Below, in pieces: positions 19,111 through 28,251 of a stretch of 64,000 nucleotides of DNA. A program made the position numbers and the translations under genes. Origin of the DNA: Aurantimonas sp. Leaf443 (lineage in GTDB: Bacteria > Pseudomonadota > Alphaproteobacteria > Rhizobiales > Rhizobiaceae); assembly GCF_001425575.1 (NCBI RefSeq), contig NZ_LMRD01000007.1, positions 310,001-374,000 on the forward strand, written 5' to 3'. The notes under the pieces were generated by a model, which was given only the letters and a program-made list of their open reading frames with translations, was not told where the DNA came from and searched no databases. Within the stretch, counting starts at the first letter, position 1. Each line of letters opens with the position of its first letter.

Positions 19111-21798
19111 TCAGGCGGGTTCCGGCACGGCGGCACGCGCCAGGATGGCAGCGATCTCCGAGCGGCACGACCCGCAATTGGTGCCCGCCTTCAGGGCCGC
19201 GCCGACCGCCTGGACGCTGGACGCCCCTGCCGAGGCGCAGGCCGCGATCTCGTTGACGCCGACCGAGAAGCACGAGCAGACGATGGCGCCGGGGTCCGGG
19301 CGCTGCGCCCCGTCGCGGCCGGCCAGAAGCGACAGGGGCGCCGGATCCGGGGCGCGGTCGCGAAGGAGGGCCTCTGCGGCGAAGCGGCGCGAGACGGCGA
19401 CGGGCCCGCGCGACAGGAAGAGCGCGCCGACGAGCCGCCCCTCGTCGTCATGGGCGGCGAAGCGATGGGTGCCCGTCGCCCCGTCGCGATAGGCGGAGAG
19501 CGCGACGCGCCGAACGCCGAGAATGTCCGCGGCCAGAGCGTCCGGATCCTCCAGCGCCGCGCGCCCGGCCGCCTCCAGCCGCCAGCCGCCTTCGGCGCGC
19601 GCCAGGGCGAAATAGTCGAGACCCTCCACGCCCGGCCGCTCGCGGCAGACGGCGAAGCCGTGCCAGAGCGCGCCGAAGGGCGCGAGCCGGACGGGCGAGG
19701 CCTTCAGCCCCGGCTGGCCCGAGACGGGATCGACGCGCGGGGCGACGAGCGCGTCGACCCGGCCGTGCGAACTGTTGGCGGCGGACCAGTGCATGGGCGC
19801 GAAGACGCTGCCGCGCCGCTGCCGGTCCGAGACGAGGCATCGCAGCACCGCGGTGCCGTGCGGCGAGGTGAGGCGCACGAGGCCGGCGGGCTCGAGTTCC
19901 AGATCGCGCGCGTCGTCGGGATGGATCTCGCAATAGGGCTCGGCGATATGGGCCGAAAGGCGCGCAGAGAGGCCGGTGCGCGTCATCGTATGCCAATGGT
20001 CGCGCACGCGCCCCGTGTTCAGCGTGAACAGCCCCTCGCCCGGCTCGGCCGCCTTCGCGGCCGCGCGCCCGTCGAGGCTCACGAAGCGCGCGCGGCCGTC
20101 CGCATGGAAGAAGCCGCCCTGGCCGAAGAAGCGCCGCTCGACCGGCGGCGCGCCTGCCGCCTCGCGCGGCACCGGCCATTGCACCGGGTCGAGGCGGTCG
20201 TAGGCGGCCGGCTCCAGCCCGGCGAGACCGCCGAGGTCGAGGTCGCGCGACCCGCCGTTTCCCTGCGCCGTCAGCCTTGCATGCTCGTCGAAGACCTCCG
20301 CCGCGCTCGCGAAGGCGAAGGCGGGCCCGAACCCCATCCGCGCGGCCACGTCGCAGACGATGCGCCAGTCGGGCCGCGCTTCGCCGGGCGCCGGCAGGAA
20401 GGGGCGCTGACGCGAGATGCGGCGCTCGGAATTGGTGACCGTGCCGTCCTTCTCGCCCCAGGCGGCGGCCGGCAGCGCGACATGGGCGAGCGCCACCGTG
20501 TCCGCGCTCGCCGAGACGTCGGAGACGGCGACGAAGGGGCAGGCGGCGAGCGCCGCGCGCACCGCGTCCGCGTCGGGCATGGAGACGACCGGGTTGGTGC
20601 CCATGATCCAGAGCGCCCTGATGCGGCCGGACGCGACGGCTGAGAAGAGATCGACGGCCTTGAGGCCCGGCGCCCGCGCCATGGTCGGCGCGTTCCAGAA
20701 GGTCTGGACCAGCGACCGGTCGGCGGGATCGGCGATGTCGAGATGGGCGGCCAGCATGTTGGCGAGGCCCCCGACCTCGCGTCCGCCCATCGCGTTCGGC
20801 TGGCCGGTGACGGAGAAGGGCCCCATGCCCGGCCGGCCGATCCGGCCCGTCGCGAGGTGGCAGTTGAGGATCGCGTTGACCTTGTCAGTGCCCCCGACCG
20901 ACTGGTTGACGCCCTGGCTGTAGACGGTGACGACCGTTTCGGTGGCCGCGAAGAGTGCGTAGAAGGCCTCGATCTCGGCCGCCCCAAGACCCGTCGCGGC
21001 TTGAAGCGCATCGGGATCGAGCGTGCCGGCGGCCGCCAGCGCTTCGGCATACCCGTTCGTATGGCGCGCGACGAAGGCCTCGTCCACCGCCCCGGCGCGG
21101 TGGAGATGGTGCAGGAGGCCGGCGAAGAGCGCGGCGTCGCCGTCCGGCGCGATCGCAAGATGCAGGTCGGCCAGATCGGCCGTCGCGGTGCGGCGCGGGT
21201 CGACCAGGACGATGCGCATCCGCGGCCGCGCGGCCCTCGCGGCGGCGAGCCGCTGGTAGAGGACGGGATGGCACCAGGCGAGATTGGAGCCGACGAGGAC
21301 GACGAGGTCGGCGCATTCCAGGTCCTCGTAGGTGCCGGGCACCGTGTCCGAGCCGAAGGCGCGCACATGGCCGGCGACGGAGGAGGACATGCAGAGGCGC
21401 GAATTGGTGTCGATGTTCGCCGCGCCGATGAAGCCCTTCATCAGCTTGTTGGCGACGTAATAGTCCTCGGTCAGAAGCTGGCCCGAGACGTAGAAGGCGA
21501 CCGATTCCGGCCCGTGTTCGGCGATCGCCGCCGAAAAGGCCCCGGCGACGCGCCCGAGCGCCTCGTCCCAGGTGGCGCGCCGTCCGCCGACGCGCGGGTG
21601 GAGCAGGCGCTCTTCCAGACCGAGCGTCTCGCCGAGCGCCGAGCCCTTGGAGCAGAGGCGGCCGAAATTGGCGGGATGGGCGGGATCGCCGGCGATCGCC
21701 ACGCGCCCGTCCGCCTGCGGGGTGGCGAGAACGCCGCAGCCGACGCCGCAATAGGGGCAGGTCGTGCGGATCGTGCGATCGGGCGCGGAGGCGTCCAC
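19111..21798 (-). CDS. nasA: Assimilatory nitrate reductase, catalytic subunit with C-terminal [2Fe-2S] domain
   Basis: An 895-residue cytosolic molybdenum enzyme reducing nitrate to nitrite. The N-terminus has the [4Fe-4S] motif TTCPYCGVGCGVLATP with a further Cys in GRLCSKGSALG. Then come bis-MGD domains with the conserved TNSRLCMSSSV near the Mo-ligand Cys, VLVGSNLAWCHPV, YSQGVNQSVGGTDK and TGRIGRPGMGPFSVTGQPNA. The molybdopterin dinucleotide-binding domain includes NTGRVRDHWHTMTRTG. The C-terminus carries a BFD-like [2Fe-2S] domain (IVCSCFSVGVNEI, then TNCGSCRSEI), usual in NasA forms that take electrons from a separate or small reductase. The start is GTG at 21798, four bases after the nirD stop. 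It is the last gene of the nitrate operon; a 7-bp hairpin without T-run lies at 19066-19087. Confidence 0.96.
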   Translation of the reverse strand: MDASAPDRTIRTTCPYCGVGCGVLATPQADGRVAIAGDPAHPANFGRLCSKGSALGETLGLEERLLHPRVGGRRATWDEALGRVAGAFSAAIAEHGPESVAFYVSGQLLTEDYYVANKLMKGFIGAANIDTNSRLCMSSSVAGHVRAFGSDTVPGTYEDLECADLVVLVGSNLAWCHPVLYQRLAAARAARPRMRIVLVDPRRTATADLADLHLAIAPDGDAALFAGLLHHLHRAGAVDEAFVARHTNGYAEALAAAGTLDPDALQAATGLGAAEIEAFYALFAATETVVTVYSQGVNQSVGGTDKVNAILNCHLATGRIGRPGMGPFSVTGQPNAMGGREVGGLANMLAAHLDIADPADRSLVQTFWNAPTMARAPGLKAVDLFSAVASGRIRALWIMGTNPVVSMPDADAVRAALAACPFVAVSDVSASADTVALAHVALPAAAWGEKDGTVTNSERRISRQRPFLPAPGEARPDWRIVCDVAARMGFGPAFAFASAAEVFDEHARLTAQGNGGSRDLDLGGLAGLEPAAYDRLDPVQWPVPREAAGAPPVERRFFGQGGFFHADGRARFVSLDGRAAAKAAEPGEGLFTLNTGRVRDHWHTMTRTGLSARLSAHIAEPYCEIHPDDARDLELEPAGLVRLTSPHGTAVLRCLVSDRQRRGSVFAPMHWSAANSSHGRVDALVAPRVDPVSGQPGLKASPVRLAPFGALWHGFAVCRERPGVEGLDYFALARAEGGWRLEAAGRAALEDPDALAADILGVRRVALSAYRDGATGTHRFAAHDDEGRLVGALFLSRGPVAVSRRFAAEALLRDRAPDPAPLSLLAGRDGAQRPDPGAIVCSCFSVGVNEIAACASAGASSVQAVGAALKAGTNCGSCRSEIAAILARAAVPEPA

Positions 21799-21802
21799 GC
21801 CC

Positions 21803-22156
21803 CTACTCCGCCGCTTCCGCGAGGGCGGGCGCCGCGTCGAGACAGAGCTCGATCGTCTCGCTCGCGGGGTCGACGCGCACCGGATAGGTGGCGACGCGGC
21901 CCGTGTCGGGCCCGCGCACCTGGCCGGACGAGAGGTCGATCACCTGGTTGTGCAGCGGGCAGGTCACCGAGCCGTCGTGGACGATGCCCTGGCTCAGCGG
22001 CCCGCCCTTGTGCGGGCAGCGGTCCTCGGTCGCGAAGACCTGGTCGTCCGCCGTGCGGAACACGGCGAGGCGCCCGAGCGGTGTGACGACGCAGCGCGCG
22101 CCGCGGCGCGGGATGTCGGTGATGCGGCCGATGGCGATCCAGGTCTCGGGGGTCAT
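21803..22156 (-). CDS. nirD: Nitrite reductase small subunit NirD
   Basis: A 117-residue Rieske-like ferredoxin-fold protein that pairs with NirB. It keeps the two Rieske-type iron ligand pairs, DRCPHKGGPLSQG and TCPLHNQVIDLSSGQV, so unlike the E. coli NirD it probably binds a [2Fe-2S] centre. The end VATYPVRVDPASETIEL is typical. The ATG at 22156 overlaps the nirB stop (ATGA), so the two subunits are translationally coupled and likely made in equal amounts. The nasA start lies four bases past the stop. Confidence 0.95.
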   Translation of the reverse strand: MTPETWIAIGRITDIPRRGARCVVTPLGRLAVFRTADDQVFATEDRCPHKGGPLSQGIVHDGSVTCPLHNQVIDLSSGQVRGPDTGRVATYPVRVDPASETIELCLDAAPALAEAAE

Positions 22157-24606
22157 TCGGCGGCCTCGCGCAGGGTCAGGTCGGCCATGGGCCGGAATTC
22201 GTGGGCGGCGACCGAGCCGCTGGCCCGCTCGGCCCACGGGTCCTTCTGGCTGAAGGCCTGAGAATGGACGAAGCGCTCGAAGTAATGGGCGCGCTTGGCC
22301 GTGTCCTCGACGATGGCGGCCTTGATCGACTCCATGCCGACGCGCTTCAGCCACTTGTACATGCGCTCGAGATAGTGGCCCTGCTCGCGATAGAGCTGCG
22401 TCAGCGCCACGATGATCTCCAGCGCCTCGTCCTCCGTCCTGGCATGGCAGAGGATCTCGGTGCCCTTGATGTCGAGGCCGGCGGCGCCCGCGAAATGGAT
22501 CTCGTAACCACTGTCCACGCAGATCACGCCGACATCCTTGCAGGTCGCCTCGGCGCAGTTGCGCGGGCAGCCGGACACGGCCATCTTCACCTTGGCGGGC
22601 GTCCAGGAGCCCCACATGAACTTCTCGATGCGGATGCCGAGGCCGGTGGAATCCTGCGTGCCGAAGCGGCACCAGTCGGTGCCGACGCAGGTCTTCACCG
22701 TGCGCAGGCCCTTGGCATAGGCCGCTCCCGAGACCATGCCGGCGGCGTTGAGGTCTCCCCAGACGGCGGGCAGGTCCTCCTTCTTCACGCCGAGAAGGTC
22801 GATGCGCTGGCCGCCGGTGCATTTCACCGCGGGGATCGCGAACTTGTCGACGACGTCGGCGATGGCGCGCAGTTCCGCCGAGGAGGTCATGCCGCCCCAC
22901 ATGCGCGGCACGACGGAATAGGTGCCGTCCTTCTGGATGTTGGCATGCACGCGCTCGTTGATGAAGCGCGACTGCTTGTCGTCGACATAGTCGCCGGGCC
23001 AGTCGGCGAGAAGATAGTAGTTCAGCGCCGGCCGGCACTTGGCGCAGCCGCAGGAGGTCTTCCACTCCAGTTCCTGCATGACGGCGGGGATCGACTTCAG
23101 CCCCTTGGCGACGATCAGCCGGCGCACGTCGCCATGGCCGAGATCGGTGCAGCCGCACATCGGTTTCACGGCGGCGGGATTGTAGGCCGAGCCGAGCGTC
23201 ACCGCCATCAGCTGCTCCACGAGCCCGGTGCAGGTGCCGCAGGAGGAGGAGGCCTTGGTGTGGGCGCGCACGTCGTCGAGGGTCGTCAGCCCCTTGGCGG
23301 CGATGGCGCCGGTGATCTTGCCCTTGCACACGCCGTTGCAGCCGCAGATTTCCGCATCATCCGGCAAGGCTGCAACGGCCGCCATAGGGTCCAGGGGGGC
23401 GCCCCCCTGGTAGGACTGGCCGAAGATCAGCGTGTCGCGCATGGCCGAGATGTCGGCCTGCTTCTTCAGAAGGTCGAAGAACCAGGGCCCGTCCGCGGTC
23501 TCGCCGTAGAGCACGGCGCCGAGGATGCGGTTGTCCTTCAGGACGAGACGCTTGTAGACGCCGTTCGAGGCGTCGCGCAGGACGATCTCCTCGCGCCCCT
23601 CCCCTTCGGCGAAGTCGCCGGCCGAATAGAGGTCGATGCCGGTGACCTTGAGCTTGGTCGCGGTGACCGAGCCCTTATAGGCGGCCGAGGCGTCCTCGGC
23701 GAGGTGGCAGGCGACCGTCTCGGCCATCTCGTAGAGCGGCGCCACGAGACCGTAGACCATGCCGCGATGCTCGGCGCATTCGCCGAGCGCGAAGATGTCT
23801 GGATCGGAGGAGCGGATGTCGTCGCCGACGAGGATGCCCCGGTTGACCTCGAGCCCCGCCGCCTTGGCGAGCGCCGTCGAGGGCCGGATGCCGACCGCCA
23901 TGACGACGATCGTGCAGGGTATGACCGTGCCGTCCTTCAGCTCGACGGCCTCCACCTTGCCTTCGCCCAGGATCGCCTTCGTGTCGGCCTTGCAGATCAC
24001 CTCGATGCCGCGCGCGGCGATGGAGCGCTCGAGCAGGAAGCCGGCGGCCGGATCGAGCTGGCGCTCCATCAGCGTCGGCATGATGTGGAGGACGGTGACG
24101 TCCATGCCCTTGGCCTTCAGGCCGGCCGCCGCCTCCAGGCCGAGGAGCCCGCCGCCGATGACGACCGCGCGCCCGCCCCGGGCGGCCGCCTCCCACATCT
24201 TCTCCACGTCGTCGAGATCGCGATAGGCGAGGACGCCGGGCAGGTCGTGGCCGGGCACGGGCACGATGAAGGGCGTGGAGCCGGTGGCGACGATGAGCTT
24301 GTCGTAAGGGGCGAGCGTGCCGTCCGCCGCCGTCACGGTCTTGGCCGCGCGGTCGATCGACTCGACGCGCTTGCCCTTGTGGAGCGTCACGCCGTGGGAC
24401 GCGTACCAGGCGTCGTCATGGGTGATGATCTCGTCAAAGGTCTTCTCGCCGGAAAGGACGGGAGAGAGCATCAGCCGGTTGTAGTTCACGCGCGGCTCGG
24501 CGTTGAAGATCGTCACCTCGTAGGCGCCGGGCGCCTTCTCGAAGAGATGCTCCAGCGCCCGGCCGGGCGCCATGCCGTTGCCGATGACGACGAGTTTCTG
24601 GGGCAT
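22153..24606 (-). CDS. nirB: NAD(P)H-dependent nitrite reductase large subunit NirB
   Basis: An 817-residue cytosolic enzyme reducing nitrite to ammonium with six electrons. In order: FAD/NAD(P)H-binding oxidoreductase domain (VVIGNGMAPGRALEHLF at the start, then VVIGGGLLGLEAAAGLKAKG); BFD-type [2Fe-2S] motifs (CGCNGVCKGKITGAI, SSCGTCTGLVEQL); a second CGCxxC region (TSCGCAKCRPALNYYLL); and the sulfite/nitrite reductase half with siroheme and [4Fe-4S] ligands in TCVGTDWCRFGTQDSTGLG and SGCPRNCAEATCKDVGVI. All cofactor Cys residues are present. The ATG at 24606 (MPQKLVVIGNGMA) has AAGGAAG upstream; the longer open frame is not supported. It is coupled to nirD and preceded by nrtD. Confidence 0.96.
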   Translation of the reverse strand: MPQKLVVIGNGMAPGRALEHLFEKAPGAYEVTIFNAEPRVNYNRLMLSPVLSGEKTFDEIITHDDAWYASHGVTLHKGKRVESIDRAAKTVTAADGTLAPYDKLIVATGSTPFIVPVPGHDLPGVLAYRDLDDVEKMWEAAARGGRAVVIGGGLLGLEAAAGLKAKGMDVTVLHIMPTLMERQLDPAAGFLLERSIAARGIEVICKADTKAILGEGKVEAVELKDGTVIPCTIVVMAVGIRPSTALAKAAGLEVNRGILVGDDIRSSDPDIFALGECAEHRGMVYGLVAPLYEMAETVACHLAEDASAAYKGSVTATKLKVTGIDLYSAGDFAEGEGREEIVLRDASNGVYKRLVLKDNRILGAVLYGETADGPWFFDLLKKQADISAMRDTLIFGQSYQGGAPLDPMAAVAALPDDAEICGCNGVCKGKITGAIAAKGLTTLDDVRAHTKASSSCGTCTGLVEQLMAVTLGSAYNPAAVKPMCGCTDLGHGDVRRLIVAKGLKSIPAVMQELEWKTSCGCAKCRPALNYYLLADWPGDYVDDKQSRFINERVHANIQKDGTYSVVPRMWGGMTSSAELRAIADVVDKFAIPAVKCTGGQRIDLLGVKKEDLPAVWGDLNAAGMVSGAAYAKGLRTVKTCVGTDWCRFGTQDSTGLGIRIEKFMWGSWTPAKVKMAVSGCPRNCAEATCKDVGVICVDSGYEIHFAGAAGLDIKGTEILCHARTEDEALEIIVALTQLYREQGHYLERMYKWLKRVGMESIKAAIVEDTAKRAHYFERFVHSQAFSQKDPWAERASGSVAAHEFRPMADLTLREAAE

Positions 24607-24754
24607 GAACGTGCTTCCTTGCTGGCCGGCACCGCGGGGCGGATCTTGCGGCGCGGGCGCTTCGTCGTCCCGGCCCTTCGGGCCGGGATGCAATCCAAGT
24701 CGTGTCCGGCCCGACGCCGGGAGACCTCGGGCGCGGCGCGCGCCGGGCGGGCGG

Positions 24755-25555
24755 TCAGGCCGCTTCCACGAAGCGGTTGCGCTCGTAGAGGAACTTCAGC
24801 ACCGCCTGCCGGCAGCGCAGGTAGGTCGGGTCGGCCGCCATCCTGATGCGGTCGCGCGGGCGCGGCAGGGGCACGTCGAGGATCTCGCCGATGCGCGCCG
24901 AGGGGCCGTTGGTCAGCATCACGATGCGGTCGGAGAGGAGCACCGCCTCGTCGACGTCATGGGTGATCATCATCACGGTCGTGCCGAGATTGGCCTGGAT
25001 GGCCATGACCTGGTCCTGCAGATGGGCGCGCGTCAGCGCGTCGAGCGCGCCGAAGGGCTCGTCGAGGAGGAGGATCTTCGGCTCCATGGCGAGCGCGCGG
25101 GCGATGCCGACGCGCTGCTTCATGCCGCCCGAGATCTCGGAGGGGCGCTTGTCGCGGGCATGGCCCATATGGACGAGCTCGAGATTCCTCATCACCCATT
25201 CGCGCCGCTCGGCCGCGCTCTTGGTGCGCCCGAACACCTTGTCCACGGCGAGCGCGACGTTCTCGTAGACGGTGAGCCAGGGCAGGAGCGAATGGTTCTG
25301 GAAGACGACGCCGCGGTCCGGCCCCGGCGCGTCGACGACCTTGTCCTCCAGGAGGACGACGCCGACCGTGGCGTCGGTGAGGCCGGCGACGATGTTGAGG
25401 AGGGTCGACTTCCCGCAGCCCGAATGGCCGATGATCGAGATGTATTCGCCCATCTCGACGACGAGATCGACGTCCTTCAGGACCTCCGTCGTCGCGCCGC
25501 CGCGGCTGTAGCGCTTGGACACGCCTTCGATGGAGAGGAACGGCTTCTGGGTCAT
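24755..25555 (-). CDS. nrtD: Nitrate ABC transporter ATP-binding protein
   Basis: A 266-residue ABC ATPase of the nitrate/sulfonate/bicarbonate family. Motifs: Walker A GHSGCGKST (about 43-51), Q-loop FQNHSLLPWLTV, signature EISGGMKQRVGIARAL, Walker B ILLLDEPFGALDALTR, H-loop MMITHDVDEAVLLSDRIV. The FQNHSLLPWLTVYENV stretch is typical of NrtC/NrtD/NasD ATPases. It lacks the extra binding-protein-like domain of cyanobacterial NrtC, so one ATPase type probably serves as a homodimer. The ATG at 25555 follows the permease stop by 26 bases. Confidence 0.93.
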   Translation of the reverse strand: MTQKPFLSIEGVSKRYSRGGATTEVLKDVDLVVEMGEYISIIGHSGCGKSTLLNIVAGLTDATVGVVLLEDKVVDAPGPDRGVVFQNHSLLPWLTVYENVALAVDKVFGRTKSAAERREWVMRNLELVHMGHARDKRPSEISGGMKQRVGIARALAMEPKILLLDEPFGALDALTRAHLQDQVMAIQANLGTTVMMITHDVDEAVLLSDRIVMLTNGPSARIGEILDVPLPRPRDRIRMAADPTYLRCRQAVLKFLYERNRFVEAA

Positions 25556-25581
25556 GGGTCGCGTCTCCGGTGCGGCTTCGG

Positions 25582-26478
25582 TCAGGCGGACGTGCCGCGG
25601 GTGACGGCCTTGCCGATGGCGGCGACGCAACGGTCGAGCACGAAGCCGACGATGCCGACATAGACGAGGGCCAGGATGATGTCCGAGATCAGCGAGGAAT
25701 TCCAAGCATCCCAGATGAAGAAGCCGATGCCGACGCCGCCGATCAGCATCTCGGCCGCCACGATCGCCAGCCAGGACAGGCCGACGCCGATGCGAAGACC
25801 GGTGAAGATGTAGGGCGCGGCCGCCGGGATCATGACCTTGACGAAGAACTCCAGCCCGTTGAGGCGAAGAACCTTGGCGACGTTGCGATAGTCCTGCGGG
25901 ATGTTGCGCACGCCCACCGCCGTGTTGATGATGATCGGCCAGACCGCGGTGATGAAGATGACGAAGATCGCGCTCGGCTGGCCGTCCTGGAAGGCGGCGA
26001 GCGAGAGCGGCAGCCAGGCGAGCGGCGGCACGGTGCGCAGCACCTGGAAGATCGGGTCGAGCCCCTTCATGGCGAGCTGCGACTGGCCGACGAGGACGCC
26101 GAGCGAGATGCCGACGACGACGGCGATGGCATAGCCCATGGCCACGCGCTGCAGGCTCGCCCAGATCTGCCAGCCGAGGCCGACATCGTTGCCGCCGTTG
26201 ACGTAGAACGGGTTGGCGATGAGCTCCCACGTGTCGGAGACGACCTGGGTCGGGGGCGGCAGGGCCGAGCCCGGGCCCGAGCACAGGACCTCCCAGACCG
26301 CGAGCAGGACCACGAGCGTGGCGAGCGGCGGCAGCACGGTTCCGGCCAGGGCCTGTCCGGCGCGCGACAGGCGCGCGGCAAGGCTCGGCCCGGGCCGCTT
26401 CAGCGGCACGACCGTCGCCGCGCCCTTGGGAAGGGCGACCGCACCGCCGGCGCTCGTCTTGATCACGGTCTGGGACAT
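25582..26478 (-). CDS. nrtB: Nitrate ABC transporter permease
   Basis: A 298-residue inner-membrane permease. After a basic cytoplasmic start (about 1-40) there are about six membrane helices. Family signs: LQRVAMGYAIAVVVGISLGV, VLRTVPPLAWLPLSLAAFQ and the EAA-type loop NVAKVLRLNGLEFFVKVMIP, then AAPYIFTGLRIGVGLSWLAIV and EMLIGGVGIGFFIWDAWNSS. These match NrtB/NasE rather than sulfonate SsuC, in line with the neighbours. ATG at 26478, 35 bases after nrtA. Confidence 0.93.
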   Translation of the reverse strand: MSQTVIKTSAGGAVALPKGAATVVPLKRPGPSLAARLSRAGQALAGTVLPPLATLVVLLAVWEVLCSGPGSALPPPTQVVSDTWELIANPFYVNGGNDVGLGWQIWASLQRVAMGYAIAVVVGISLGVLVGQSQLAMKGLDPIFQVLRTVPPLAWLPLSLAAFQDGQPSAIFVIFITAVWPIIINTAVGVRNIPQDYRNVAKVLRLNGLEFFVKVMIPAAAPYIFTGLRIGVGLSWLAIVAAEMLIGGVGIGFFIWDAWNSSLISDIILALVYVGIVGFVLDRCVAAIGKAVTRGTSA

Positions 26479-26513
26479 GGATCTCTCCGGGTTCGGGGGC
26501 GTGGCCGGACGGG

Positions 26514-27818
26514 TCAGGCGATGCGGCTGATGGTGAGGCTCTTGAGGTATTCGGCCGGGTTCTCCGGATCGAAGACCTTGCCGTCGAAGAAGGTCTCCTT
26601 GCCCCGCGAGGGGGAGGCGGGGATGGCCGAGACGCCCAGCGCCTTGGCGGCCTCGCGCCAGATGTCCTCGCGGTTGACCCTGTCGACCATCGCCTTGACG
26701 TCGGTCGTCGCCTCGATCTTGCCCCAGCGCATGTCCTCGGTGAGGAACCAGGCGTCGTGGCTCTTGAACGGGTAGGACGCGTCGTCGCGCCAGAACTTCA
26801 TGAAATGCGGCGAGTCCGCGACGGTCCTGCCGTTGCCGTAGTCGATCTCGCCCTTCATGCGCGGGCCGATATCGGCGGGCTTGACGTTGAACCAGGCGCG
26901 CTTGCCGAGGATGTCGGCGAGCTCGTCCTTGTTGGCCATGTCGTCGGCCCATTGCGCGGCCTCCTGCACGGCCATCACGAGGGCGAGCGTCGCCTTCGGG
27001 TTCTTCTCCACCCAGTCGGCGCGCATGGCGAAGCTCTTTTCCGGGTGCCGGTTCCAGAGTTCGCCCGTCGTCAGCGCGGTGTAGCCGATCCCCTGCTCGA
27101 CGAGCTGCGCGTTCCACGGCTCGCCGACACAGAAGGCGTCCATCGTGCCGACCTTCATGTTGGCGACCATCTGCGGAGGCGGCACGACGATCGTCTCGAC
27201 GTCCTTGTCCGGGTCGATGCCGCCGGCCGCCAGCCAGTAGCGGATCCAGAGATCGTGCGTGCCGCCCGGGAAGGTCATGGCGACCTTGGCCGGCGTGCCC
27301 GCGGCCTTCCGGGCCGCGAAGGCCTCCTTCAGCGCGCCGGAATCGAGCCCGACCTTCAGGTCCGCATAGGCCTTGCCGACGGAGATGCCCTGCCCGTCCA
27401 GATTGAGGCGGGCGAGGATGGCCATGGGCAGCGGCTGGTTGTTCTGCGTCACCGTTCCGGCGGTCATCAGGTAGGGCATCGGCGTCAGGATATGGGCGCC
27501 GTCGATGCCGGACCCGTCCGAGCCGAGCACGAGATTGTCGCGCGTCGTCCCCCAGGAGGATTGCTTGACCACCTCGACATCGGGCATCCCGTGCTTCTCG
27601 AAATAGCCCTTCTCCTTGGCGACGATCAGGGGCGCGGCATCGGTGAGCGCGATGAAGCCGAGGACGGCCTTCGTCGTCTCGGGACCGGTCCCTTGCGCGA
27701 AGGCGCCGCCCGGAAAGCTCGCCCCGATCGCCGAGAACAGCGCCGCGGTGCCGAGGCTCGCAGCGCTCGACTGCAGGAACGTGCGGCGGCTGAGGAGGAG
27801 CTTGTCGTCGAAGGGCAT
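26514..27818 (-). CDS. nrtA: Nitrate-binding protein of the ABC importer
   Basis: A 434-residue periplasmic nitrate-binding protein. The signal is of twin-arginine type (LLSRRTFLQSSAASLG near residues 8-23) and ends near GGAFA. The mature part has the NrtA/NasF signs VLGFIALTDAAPLIVAKEKG, GAHILTPMPYLMTAG, MTFPGGTHDLWIRYWLAAGG, VVPPPQMVANMKVGTMDAFC (nitrate-contact region) and GEPWNAQLV. It is a paralogue of the cytosolic sensor NasS encoded upstream. It is the first gene of the structural operon nrtA-nrtB-nrtD-nirB-nirD-nasA, following a leader with a probable regulated terminator. Confidence 0.94.
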   Translation of the reverse strand: MPFDDKLLLSRRTFLQSSAASLGTAALFSAIGASFPGGAFAQGTGPETTKAVLGFIALTDAAPLIVAKEKGYFEKHGMPDVEVVKQSSWGTTRDNLVLGSDGSGIDGAHILTPMPYLMTAGTVTQNNQPLPMAILARLNLDGQGISVGKAYADLKVGLDSGALKEAFAARKAAGTPAKVAMTFPGGTHDLWIRYWLAAGGIDPDKDVETIVVPPPQMVANMKVGTMDAFCVGEPWNAQLVEQGIGYTALTTGELWNRHPEKSFAMRADWVEKNPKATLALVMAVQEAAQWADDMANKDELADILGKRAWFNVKPADIGPRMKGEIDYGNGRTVADSPHFMKFWRDDASYPFKSHDAWFLTEDMRWGKIEATTDVKAMVDRVNREDIWREAAKALGVSAIPASPSRGKETFFDGKVFDPENPAEYLKSLTISRIA

Positions 27819-27904
27819 CGAGATCTCGCAGATGGAAAGGGTGCGGGCGCCAGCCGTCGTAGGCCGACGCGAAGGCGTCGGGCCGTTGCAGGCTCGGGGA
27901 TGGA

Positions 27905-27990
27905 AAACGAAAAAAGCCGCGGGGCCGTCCGATGCCGCGCCTCCTGTGGAGGCCTGGCGCTTGGGGATGGCAACGCGACTTCGATGTCGG
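27905..27990 (-). promoter_or_regulatory. Candidate NasT (ANTAR) antiterminator leader before nrtA
   Basis: On the minus strand a stem CGAC-GTCG closes a six-base loop ATCGAA (27976-27989), with A at loop position 1 and G at 4, the rule for ANTAR targets. Downstream is GCCTCC-ACA-GGAGGC (27939-27953), then a CGCGG/CCGCG hairpin whose loop also contains ATCGGA, then GGC and six T (27910-27915). ANTAR leaders have two such hairpins, the second overlapping the terminator. nasT lies upstream in the same cluster. Confidence 0.55.
27910..27941 (-). terminator. Probable leader terminator before nrtA
   Basis: A GC-rich hairpin (CGCGG with CCGCG, extendable with mismatches) is followed by TTTTTT on the minus strand, about 90 bases before the nrtA start. 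A terminator inside a 5' leader fits attenuation released by NasT. Confidence 0.55.
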
Positions 27991-28251
27991 TGGCAAGGCC
28001 GTCTCGGCCCGCCGGCGCGCCAGTCCTCGTTGACGGCGCCTCCTTAGAAAGCCACGAAACTGCGGAGCGCGAAAGTCCAAAGATGCGGCAGTGCAACATG
28101 GCGCCGCCCGCGACGGACGGGGCGCAACCCCTTGCAGATCATACCGGATTTCTGCCGCTCAAAGTTTGAACAGTACCGTGCCCGTGTGCTGAAAGTTCCG
28201 GCACGGCCTTCCCTCTGTCCCTTCGCGAGGCGACCGCCTCGTGCAGGACCC

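Larger units (their letters stand above)
27819..28251. other. 433-base gap between nasS and nrtA
   Basis: No gene is seen. It holds a leader with several hairpins and a T-tract (27910-27989), an AT-richer stretch (about 28040-28090 and 28140-28200) where promoter elements may lie, and an unusual number of AAAGTCC/CTTTC-like short repeats. I could not fix a -35/-10 pair with confidence; a sigma-54 promoter (GG-N10-GC) was not convincing. Confidence 0.5.

Noticed and set aside
22201-24846. 881-codon plus-strand frame opposite nirB
   Set aside because: Same antisense effect; the minus-strand NirB has all cofactor motifs.
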